Source of the DNA: Bacteroidales bacterium
GTDB lineage: Bacteria > Bacteroidota > Bacteroidia > Bacteroidales > JAADJA01
Reading direction: 5' to 3'
Assembly: GCA_030635465.1 (NCBI GenBank)
Contig: DAOVYU010000115.1
Coordinates: 1 to 5,309, forward strand
DNA length: 5,309 nt
Shown: piece by piece, positions 1 to 5,309 of the stretch
Position numbering within the stretch: position 1 is the stretch's first letter
Layout of the letters: each line of letters begins with the position of its first letter
Program-made: the position numbers and the translations under genes
The notes under the pieces: generated by a model
What the model was told of the DNA's origin: nothing
Seen by the model: only the letters and a program-made list of their open reading frames with translations
The model's database searches: none

Positions 1-137
1 ACTCACGCTTTTGGGGTTTTGTTCCAGAAGATCATGTGGTTGGAAAAGCCTCTTTTGTATGGTTATCCCTCGATCCTGAAAAATCTTTGTTTGGAGGTAA
101 AATTCGATGGAATAACTTGTTTAGGGTCATAAGGTAA
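1..137 (+). CDS. lepB: Signal peptidase I, C-terminal end (5' end outside window)
   Basis: Signal peptidase I is a membrane-anchored serine protease that removes signal peptides from exported proteins on the periplasmic side. Reading from base 3, 44 codons run to a TAA at 135-137. The peptide opens with SRFWGFVPEDHVVGKA, which matches the conserved box E region of the family (DSRxWGFVP...xxGKA). The two leading bases, AC, fit the last two bases of the Asp codon that normally precedes SR. The tail has the form VWLSLDP...KIRWNNLFRVIR, a Trp- and Arg-rich ending typical of Bacteroidota LepB. The catalytic Ser and Lys would lie upstream and cannot be checked here. No hairpin with a T-run follows the stop, so its transcript end is not visible. 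The identification rests on this short but characteristic block. Confidence 0.87.
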   Translation, partial: SRFWGFVPEDHVVGKASFVWLSLDPEKSLFGGKIRWNNLFRVIR

Positions 138-287
138 GAAACAGAAAGTTAGAAGCTTGAAGATGGCAGATAAAAGATGTTAAATCTTAACCCGAATTTT
201 GTAACCTGGAACAATATAAACATCAGATAACGAACAATAGAATAAAAAATAGAAATAATAACTTAAAAAATAAATACTAATTATAAG

Positions 288-725
288 ATGAAGAGTGCAG
301 AAATTCACACCGATAAAGGAGTTATGAAAGTAGATTTTTACGAAAAAGATGCTCCAAATACTGTAGACAATTTTATTAAGCTGTCAAAAAAAGGATTCTA
401 TGATGGACTAACATTTCATCGTGTAATACCCAATTTTGTGATTCAGGGTGGTTGCCCAAATGGTGATGGTGCAGGTGGACCAGGATATACCATTAAATGT
501 GAATTGGATGGCGAAAACCAGTACCACGATAAAGGTGTTTTGTCAATGGCTCATGCCGGGAGAGATACCGGAGGATCACAGTTTTTTATCTGTCACAATC
601 GTGAAAACACCCAGCACCTTGACAGGAACCATACCGCATTTGGTAAGGTGGTAGATGGCCTTGAATTTGTTGATGAAATTGGCCAGGGTGATGTGATACA
701 AAAAATCGTAGTTTTTGAAGACTAA
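288..725 (+). CDS. Cyclophilin-type peptidyl-prolyl cis-trans isomerase, cytoplasmic
   Basis: This 145-residue enzyme catalyses cis-trans isomerisation of Xaa-Pro bonds and so assists protein folding. It has no signal peptide or membrane segment, so a cytosolic location is inferred. It is one complete cyclophilin domain of the short bacterial class. The active-site motif FHRVIPNFVIQGG lies at residues 43-55, with R45, F50 and Q53 matching R55, F60 and Q63 of human CypA. SMAHAG (86-91) and GSQFFI (96-101) form the rest of the pocket, and H115 matches H126. The position of the cyclosporin-contacting Trp121 is H110 here (QHLDRNH), as often in bacterial homologues, so weak cyclosporin binding is expected. 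The ATG at 288 follows an A/T-rich leader without Shine-Dalgarno, normal for Bacteroidota. The next gene begins 22 bases after the stop, suggesting co-transcription. The family is near certain; the choice of a ppiA or ppiB name is not. Confidence 0.95.
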   Translation: MKSAEIHTDKGVMKVDFYEKDAPNTVDNFIKLSKKGFYDGLTFHRVIPNFVIQGGCPNGDGAGGPGYTIKCELDGENQYHDKGVLSMAHAGRDTGGSQFFICHNRENTQHLDRNHTAFGKVVDGLEFVDEIGQGDVIQKIVVFED

Positions 726-747
726 TAAATGTTGAAAAAATAGTATA

Positions 748-1431
748 ATGAAAAGGACAATAAATATAATTTTATCACTGGTAATTTGTCTGGTGATTTA
801 TTCAGGTCAGGCACAAGCAGGAGGTAAAGATTTTAACGGAGTTATTGTTTATAATATCTCTTACGGGGAAACTGATATGGATCCGCAAATGGCTGCGATG
901 ATGCCCAAGACCATGAAAATGAAAATCAAAGGCGAAAGTTCTCGTACTGAAATAAGTATGGGCATGGGAAGTACTATTGTAGTTTTTAATGGCGAAACCA
1001 AATCCGGCTTTACTTTGATGGATATTATGGGTCAGAAATATGCCATGGAAATGACTGCAGAGGAGTTGGAACAGGATATTGAAAAAGAACCTGATATGGA
1101 TGTTGAAGTCACTGGGGAAACAAAGGAGATTGCAGGCTATAAATGTAAGAAAGCTATTGTTAAATCAAATGAAAGCGGTGCTGAAGATATGGAAATGGTA
1201 GTCTATTTTACAGATGAGTTGGGTACGGGTATGCTGAATTATAATAACCCGGTATTTAAAGATGTACAAGGCGTAATGATGGAATACTCATTGAAGGAAA
1301 ATGATATAAATATGACCTTTACCGCTATCAGTGTTACAAAACAAAAAGTATCAGATGATGAATTTGAAATTCCTGAAGGTTATAACGTAATGACCATGTC
1401 GGATTTTGAAAATATGTTTGGCGGACACTAA
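748..1431 (+). CDS. Secreted DUF4412-like protein, methionine-rich
   Basis: This is a 227-residue exported protein of unknown function. Residues 1-24 form a Sec signal peptide: KR, a hydrophobic core at about 6-18, then a likely cut after AQA (24). The mature part begins GGKDFNGVIVYNISY. It contains ETKEIAGYKCKKAIV, a pattern I know from DUF4412 proteins (an antiparallel-sheet fold somewhat like LolA/LolB), and ends with the family-like EIPEGY followed by NVMTMSDFENMF. By eye there are 23 Met residues in 227, with a dense cluster at residues 44-58 (M44, 48, 51, 52, 56, 58). C14 lies inside the hydrophobic core and is not a lipobox Cys, so this is not a lipoprotein. The gene sits 22 bases after the isomerase gene and is closed by the terminator at 1459-1485, so it is probably the last gene of that transcript. 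The domain assignment is from memory of the family pattern; the biological role is unknown. Confidence 0.78.
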   Translation: MKRTINIILSLVICLVIYSGQAQAGGKDFNGVIVYNISYGETDMDPQMAAMMPKTMKMKIKGESSRTEISMGMGSTIVVFNGETKSGFTLMDIMGQKYAMEMTAEELEQDIEKEPDMDVEVTGETKEIAGYKCKKAIVKSNESGAEDMEMVVYFTDELGTGMLNYNNPVFKDVQGVMMEYSLKENDINMTFTAISVTKQKVSDDEFEIPEGYNVMTMSDFENMFGGH

Positions 1432-1458
1432 AAAAATACAAATAGCGTTCAATTGTTG

Positions 1459-1485
1459 AAAAATCCTCTGTTTAGAGGATTTTTT
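1459..1485 (+). terminator. Intrinsic terminator after the DUF4412-like gene
   Basis: A perfect 11-bp stem pairs 1459-1469 (AAAAATCCTCT) with 1474-1484 (AGAGGATTTTT) around a GTTT loop. The core is TCCTCT/AGAGGA, and the 3' arm runs on into a T-tract to 1485. It lies 27 bases after the stop of the upstream gene. The A-run on the 5' arm means it could also work on the opposite strand, although no - strand gene ends here. It separates the isomerase/DUF4412 transcript from the ftsK operon. Confidence 0.87.
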
Positions 1486-1510
1486 GTTTACTGTGCTTTT
1501 GAGTATTTAT

Positions 1511-1518
1511 TACATTTG
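1511..1518 (+). promoter_or_regulatory. Putative Bacteroidota -7 promoter box for ftsK-lolA
   Basis: TACATTTG at 1511-1518 matches the Bacteroidota sigma-A -7 consensus TAnnTTTG exactly. It lies between the terminator and the ftsK start. The best upstream -33 candidate is TTTG at 1483-1486, inside the terminator T-tract. Its spacing of 24 bases is a little longer than the usual 19-21 or so, so the -33 match is weak. Transcription would start near 1523-1526, giving a leader of about 20 bases to the ATG at 1544. No experimental evidence; position and motif only. Confidence 0.5.
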
Positions 1519-1543
1519 CACTGAATTTGAAATGAAGCGTTTA

Positions 1544-4000
1544 ATGGCAAAAAAAACAAATAGCCTGAAAGAAAATACATCAAAAAATAAAAAAACTTCC
1601 AGTAAGAAGAAAAAACAGGATGGCAATAGTTCTTTCAAAGCTGTTTTCACTTTTTTAAGAAGTGAAAAATTTCAAAGGATAACTGGATTGTTTTTTGTCC
1701 TGTTTTCACTTGTCTTGTTTATTTCTTTCATTTCTTATTTTTTTACCTGGCAGGCTGATGATTTTATTCCGCCAGGTGACAATGCCAATAATTGGATTGG
1801 AAATGCTGGTAGGGCTATTTCAAAATTATTCATCGAGCGCTGGTTTGGAATTGCATCTTTTGTGTTTGTATTGTTATTCTTTATTTATGGTATTCGCCTA
1901 GTATTTAAAGTTAGTTTACTCCCATTAGGAAAAACTACACGTATTTCTGTGCTCTCCTTAATCTGGTTTTCAGCAACATTGGGTTTTTTATTTGGAAATA
2001 GTTTTACACTTTTAGGTGGTGGATTTGGAACCTTTACATCAGGTTGGCTGGAGCAGGCATTGGGTAAAATTGGAGCAGGTATTCTATTATTATTCATTTT
2101 GCTCAGTTTTCTTATTGTAAACTATAATATCTCTTTAAGTTTTTTAAAAACATTGTCTTTTTTTAAGAGAAAAGAGAAAGCTAATCCTGACTCAACAGGT
2201 CAGCGAAAAGAAGATATATACAATACTGTTGAATTTTCAGTTGATGATGAGGCTGATAGTGGTGGGTTTTCAGCCATTGAACCAGAACAAAAATCTACCA
2301 ACCCAGGTGGAAATACTGAAATGGTAGAGCCATTAATAGTAGTTGAGCCTGGCGTGGAAAAAAAGAAACATGAAAATTCGGAAGAAATTGATTCAGATCT
2401 TGAATTAACCATTGAACAGGCAACTGGTGATCAACCATTAGCTGATAATGAGAAAAATGGTGAAGTAATTGATCATAAAAGCATTGATGAACCCTACGAC
2501 CCAAGGCTCGATCTGCCACATTATAAATTCCCATCACTGAATTTGCTGGACGACTATGGCAGTGATGAAATCAATGTTCAGAAAGAAGAATTGGAGCTTA
2601 ACAAAAACAGGATTGTTGAAACACTGAATAATTATTCTATCCAGATAAAAAAGATCAAGGCAACTATAGGTCCTACTGTTACTTTGTATGAGATTATTCC
2701 TGCTGCAGGTGTGCGGATTTCCAAAATTAAAAATTTAGAAGATGATATCGCATTAAGTTTATCAGCACTTGGTATCCGAATAATTGCTCCTATCCCTGGA
2801 AAAGGAACTATAGGAATAGAAGTGCCAAATCAGAATCCAGATATTGTTTCCATGAAATCAGTGCTCGGATCTGAGCGATTTCAGAGTGGTAAATATGAAT
2901 TACCATTTGGAATGGGTAAAACTATTTCCAATGAAAGTTTTGTGGCTGACCTTACGAAAATGCCACACCTTTTAATGGCTGGAGCAACCGGACAAGGAAA
3001 ATCAGTTGGATTAAATGCCATCATCACATCTTTATTATATAAAAAACATCCTGCTGAATTAAAATTTATTCTGGTTGATCCGAAAAAGGTCGAGTTAACT
3101 TTGTATTCAAAAATTGAACGACATTTTTTAGCCAAGCTTCCCGACTCAGAAGAGGCAATTATTACCGATACAAGAAAAGTAGTACGTACCCTCAATTCGT
3201 TAAGTATTGAGATGGATAATAGGTATGAATTGTTAAAAGATGCACAGGTAAGGAATATTAAAGAGTATAATGTCAAGTTCAAGGCACGCAAACTTAATCC
3301 AACTCATGGTCATCGGTTTTTACCCTATTTTGTGCTGGTAATTGATGAGTTTGCTGATCTGATCATGACAGCAGGTAAAGAAATCGAAACACCAATTACC
3401 CGGCTTGCTCAGCTTGCCCGTGCGGTCGGAATCCATTTGATCATTGCCACCCAGCGTCCTTCTGTAAACATTATTACTGGATCAATCAAGGCTAATTTCC
3501 CAGCCAGAGTTGCTTTTCGGGTAATTTCAAAAATTGACTCCCGAACCATTCTTGATTCAAGTGGGGCTGACCAACTCATCGGACGTGGAGATATGTTATT
3601 TTCCACCGGAAGTGATTTGATACGATTACAATGTGCTTTTGTTGATACACCCGAGATAGATAAAATAACGGATTTCATTGGTTTGCAACGTGCTTATTCA
3701 GATGCTTATCATTTGCCCGATTATCAGGATGAAGAAGTAGAAGGAATTAATGAATTTGATCCCAATGACAGGGATGAATTATTTGAGGATGCTGCCCGCA
3801 TAATTGTACAAACACAGCAAGGATCAACATCTTTATTGCAGCGGAAATTAAAGCTGGGATATAACCGTGCTGGCCGTATAATCGATCAACTGGAGGCAGC
3901 AGGTATCGTAGGACCATTTGAAGGAAGTAAAGCCCGGGAAGTAAAAGTAGCCAATGAGATGGCTTTGGAACAGTTTTTGAAAGATTTAGATGTAAAATAA
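1544..4000 (+). CDS. ftsK: DNA translocase FtsK
   Basis: FtsK is a septum-anchored ATP-driven motor that pumps the chromosome terminus through the closing division site and activates XerCD recombination at dif. From ATG 1544 it is 818 residues, a normal length for Bacteroidota FtsK. The order is: a Lys/Ser-rich cytoplasmic tail (1-30); four membrane segments at about 46-67, 100-121, 134-151 and 174-195; a short acidic linker (about 210-340); the alpha domain (about 350-445); the RecA-like beta domain with Walker A GATGQGKS (480-487) and Walker B VLVIDEFADL (597-606); and a winged-helix gamma domain (about 744-805, including LGYNRAGRIIDQLEAAGIVG), which in the family reads KOPS and contacts XerD. 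The frame stays open back to a TTG at 1484, but that lies in the terminator. ATG 1532 would leave only a few leader bases after the predicted promoter, so 1544 (MAKKTN) is preferred. lolA follows 7 bases after the stop. Confidence 0.96.
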   Translation: MAKKTNSLKENTSKNKKTSSKKKKQDGNSSFKAVFTFLRSEKFQRITGLFFVLFSLVLFISFISYFFTWQADDFIPPGDNANNWIGNAGRAISKLFIERWFGIASFVFVLLFFIYGIRLVFKVSLLPLGKTTRISVLSLIWFSATLGFLFGNSFTLLGGGFGTFTSGWLEQALGKIGAGILLLFILLSFLIVNYNISLSFLKTLSFFKRKEKANPDSTGQRKEDIYNTVEFSVDDEADSGGFSAIEPEQKSTNPGGNTEMVEPLIVVEPGVEKKKHENSEEIDSDLELTIEQATGDQPLADNEKNGEVIDHKSIDEPYDPRLDLPHYKFPSLNLLDDYGSDEINVQKEELELNKNRIVETLNNYSIQIKKIKATIGPTVTLYEIIPAAGVRISKIKNLEDDIALSLSALGIRIIAPIPGKGTIGIEVPNQNPDIVSMKSVLGSERFQSGKYELPFGMGKTISNESFVADLTKMPHLLMAGATGQGKSVGLNAIITSLLYKKHPAELKFILVDPKKVELTLYSKIERHFLAKLPDSEEAIITDTRKVVRTLNSLSIEMDNRYELLKDAQVRNIKEYNVKFKARKLNPTHGHRFLPYFVLVIDEFADLIMTAGKEIETPITRLAQLARAVGIHLIIATQRPSVNIITGSIKANFPARVAFRVISKIDSRTILDSSGADQLIGRGDMLFSTGSDLIRLQCAFVDTPEIDKITDFIGLQRAYSDAYHLPDYQDEEVEGINEFDPNDRDELFEDAARIIVQTQQGSTSLLQRKLKLGYNRAGRIIDQLEAAGIVGPFEGSKAREVKVANEMALEQFLKDLDVK

Positions 4001-4007
4001 AGAAATA

Positions 4008-4658
4008 ATGAAGAAATTATTATTATTCATCATAACCGTTTCTATAACAATTTTTGGATTTTCACAGAATACAGATAAAGGTGATAAAAAGTCACGTGAA
4101 ATCCTTAATCGCTTAACTGCAAAAACTGAGGCTTATGGTACGATAAAAGCTAAGTTTAACTATAAAATGAAAAATATTGAAGCAGATATTGATGAGAATA
4201 CTGAAGGAACTTTATTTGTAAAAGGAAATAAATACAGATTACTGATTGCTGATCAGTTGGTGATAAGTGATGGTGTGACTATCTGGACTTATATAGAGGA
4301 CGCTGAAGAAGTGCAAATTAATTCGGTGGAAGATTCTGAAGAATCCATTACACCCAGTAATTTATTAACTGCTTATAACGATAACTATAAATCGAAATAC
4401 ATCAAAGAAACTTTTCAATATGGCACAACTGTTCATTTGATTGATTTAACACCTAATGAAGGGAAATCTTATTACAAAGTCAGGTTGATCATTGACAAAG
4501 AAAAGGATCAATTATTGGAGATCACTATTTATGATAAAAATGGAAGTACATATTCATACATCATTAATAGTTTTATTCCTAACATCGAATTAGAAGATTC
4601 ACACTTTACTTTTAATAAGGATGATTATCCCGATGCAGATATTGTGGATATGAGGTAG
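4008..4658 (+). CDS. lolA: Outer-membrane lipoprotein carrier protein, LolA family
   Basis: LolA is a periplasmic chaperone that takes lipoproteins from the LolCDE transporter and delivers them to the outer membrane. The product has 216 residues, the usual length. Residues 1-19 are a signal peptide (KK, hydrophobic core LLLFIITVSITIFGF), with a likely cut near FSQ-N. The mature part starts with a helix (SREILNRLTAKTEAYGTIKAKFNY), then sheet-like segments typical of the family: EGTLFVKGNKYRLLI, QLVISDGVTIWTYIEDAEEVQI, a YKVRLIIDKEKDQLLEITIYDKNG turn, and the closing FTFNKDDYPDADIVDMR, which resembles the usual F...YPxxEVxDxR end. The C-terminus therefore looks intact despite the nearby insertion sequence. 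It starts only 7 bases after the ftsK stop, so it is almost surely in the ftsK transcript. No terminator is visible after it. Assignment is by pattern and by the ftsK-lolA order, also known in E. coli. Confidence 0.9.
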   Translation: MKKLLLFIITVSITIFGFSQNTDKGDKKSREILNRLTAKTEAYGTIKAKFNYKMKNIEADIDENTEGTLFVKGNKYRLLIADQLVISDGVTIWTYIEDAEEVQINSVEDSEESITPSNLLTAYNDNYKSKYIKETFQYGTTVHLIDLTPNEGKSYYKVRLIIDKEKDQLLEITIYDKNGSTYSYIINSFIPNIELEDSHFTFNKDDYPDADIVDMR

Positions 4659-4664
4659 GTGGAA

Positions 4665-4692
4665 GTTCAAAGTTCAGGGTTCAGAGTTCAGA
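4665..4692 (+). repeat. Four tandem heptamers GTTCAnn
   Basis: The units are GTTCAAA (4665-4671), GTTCAGG (4672-4678), GTTCAGA (4679-4685) and GTTCAGA (4686-4692), with no gaps. The invariant core is GTTCA and only the last two bases vary. The array starts 7 bases after the lolA stop and ends 12 bases before the transposase stop codon. Similar heptamer arrays (GTTCAAA, or TTTGAAC on the other strand) are common between genes in Bacteroidota, as I recall; their role is not settled. It does not form a hairpin and is not a terminator. Confidence 0.82.
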
Positions 4693-4700
4693 GTAGTCAA

Positions 4701-5309
4701 TGCCTAAATAACGTTGACCGTTTTCACTAAGTTATTTTCATTATTTTGTGTTCTTAATTCCGTCGCTGACTTCTCACCGTCGGTTTTTTGTCCGTTACAA
4801 ATATAACCATTTTCGAACTTTACCGGCGTCATTCTTTGTAACTCTATATGCGGCTTTTCATTGTTGTAAAGCCATACTGCACGGTCAACTTCTTTTTGCA
4901 ATTCTTCAAAGTTGTTAATGCTCCTATGTTTTAAATAGTTGTTCTTTATTACCCCGTTTAGCCTTTCTGCTTTGCCATTTTCCCAGGCGTATTCACACAT
5001 GCTGTTAACAAAGTTATACTTAGTAGTTAATTTTAAAAACTGCTTATCATAATATTGACCGCCACCATTTGAATGAAAAATTACACCATATAATTCCTGT
5101 AAATTTTTCATTCTTTGTTTAATAGCCATTTCAAGTGCCGGTAAGGTTGTACATTCAGTTATCAACCTTTTGGAAAGTTTATAACCCAATACCCTTCTGG
5201 AACAGGCATCTATTATAAATGTAATGTAATAGAACCTGCCATTGATCTCAAAATATGTAATATCACTTTGCCAAACCTGATTTAGCCGATTTATTGTTAA
5301 ATTTATTAA
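4701..5309 (-). mobile_element. IS3-family insertion sequence, 3' portion (runs off window)
   Basis: The right part of the window is the transposase end of an IS3-type element, lying convergent to lolA. Its inner boundary is estimated. A TG dinucleotide at 4701 (TGCCTAAATAACG) is a plausible terminus, because IS3 elements usually end in TG...CA and the transposase stop lies within a few bases. The other end, its inverted repeat, any upstream OrfA and the short target duplication are outside the window, so the boundary is unproven and could be anywhere between 4693 and 4706. Confidence 0.6.
4704..5309 (-). CDS. IS3-family transposase (OrfB-like, rve integrase core), 5' end outside window
   Basis: The product is a DDE-type transposase that would cut and join the ends of its own IS. 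The reading frame is open from the window edge to TAG at 4704-4706, giving 201 visible residues. A possible internal start at 5189 (TTG) is not the true start, because the 40 codons before it continue the domain: VWQSDITYF (first catalytic Asp, visible residue 16, codon 5262-5264) and FIIDACSRRVLGYKL. Then comes IFHSNGGGQYY, where the family has HSDGGGQY. The middle catalytic Asp is thus Asn (residue 81, codon 5067-5069, AAT). The catalytic Glu is present in ENGKAERLNG (residue 115, codon 4965-4967), 33 residues later. YNNEKPHIELQRMTPVKFE is the usual C-terminal motif, followed by a 30-residue hydrophilic tail. With one catalytic residue changed, the enzyme is probably inactive, though the frame is otherwise unbroken. 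The N-terminal DNA-binding part is not visible. Confidence 0.9.
   Translation of the reverse strand, partial: LINLTINRLNQVWQSDITYFEINGRFYYITFIIDACSRRVLGYKLSKRLITECTTLPALEMAIKQRMKNLQELYGVIFHSNGGGQYYDKQFLKLTTKYNFVNSMCEYAWENGKAERLNGVIKNNYLKHRSINNFEELQKEVDRAVWLYNNEKPHIELQRMTPVKFENGYICNGQKTDGEKSATELRTQNNENNLVKTVNVI

Noticed and set aside
174..191. Small hairpins (AAGAT/ATCTT or GTTAA/TTAAC) after lepB
   Set aside because: Only 5-bp A/T-rich stems with no T-tract; too weak to call a terminator.
194..201. GAATTTTG as a promoter box for the isomerase gene
   Set aside because: One mismatch to TAnnTTTG at the important first T and no TTG at the right distance upstream; not better than chance in A/T-rich DNA.
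209..239. GAACAATA repeated at 209-216 and 232-239 in the lepB-isomerase gap
   Set aside because: Two 8-base copies in A-rich DNA could be chance; it vaguely recalls degenerate Bacteroidota GAACAT-type repeats but has no clear period.
448..654. 68-codon + strand frame inside the isomerase gene
   Set aside because: It overlaps the conserved cyclophilin domain fully in another frame and has no family features.
1484..1543. N-terminal extension of FtsK starting at TTG 1484
   Set aside because: It begins inside the terminator T-tract and upstream of the likely promoter box; the extension has no FtsK-like features and two ATGs follow.
2881..3291. 136-codon open frame on the - strand inside ftsK, and other shorter antisense frames
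   Set aside because: It lies opposite the conserved FtsK motor domain, shows no recognisable family, and is explained as a shadow of a strongly constrained gene.
4696..4718. GTCAA/TTGAC inverted pair at the presumed IS end
   Set aside because: Only 5 bp with a 13-base loop; cannot be called the IS inverted repeat without the other end.
5070..5189. Start of the transposase at 5189
   Set aside because: The frame continues upstream to the window edge with clear integrase-core motifs (QSDITYF, FIIDACSRR), so 5189 is internal.

Overview
The window is a low-GC stretch from a member of the Bacteroidota. This rests on four things: an A/T-rich leader without Shine-Dalgarno before every gene; an exact TAnnTTTG promoter box; a DUF4412-type secreted protein and a LolA of the Bacteroidota style; and a heptamer GTTCAnn intergenic repeat. 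I cannot name a genus. The content is mostly conserved housekeeping and envelope genes on the + strand, followed by one end of an insertion sequence on the - strand.

Layout: (1) bases 1-137 hold the last 44 codons of a signal peptidase I gene (lepB). (2) After a 150-base A/T-rich gap come a cytoplasmic cyclophilin-type peptidyl-prolyl isomerase (288-725) and, 22 bases later, a secreted methionine-rich DUF4412-like protein (748-1431). They probably form one transcript ending at a strong intrinsic terminator (1459-1485). (3) A Bacteroidota-type -7 box (1511-1518) just after that terminator probably starts a second operon: ftsK (DNA translocase, best start 1544) and, 7 bases after its stop, a lolA-family lipoprotein carrier (4008-4658). 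(4) Directly after lolA are four tandem heptamers (4665-4692). They abut the 3' end of an IS3-family transposase gene on the - strand (4704 to beyond the window end).

The genes share an envelope and cell-division theme. LepB processes exported proteins, LolA carries lipoproteins across the periplasm, the DUF4412-like protein is exported, and FtsK couples chromosome segregation to septation. Adjacency of ftsK and lolA is also seen in E. coli. I found no convincing new multi-gene system. The points most worth a second look are the Asn in place of the middle catalytic Asp of the transposase, the junction between the heptamer array and the IS, and the compact terminator/promoter hinge that decides the ftsK start.
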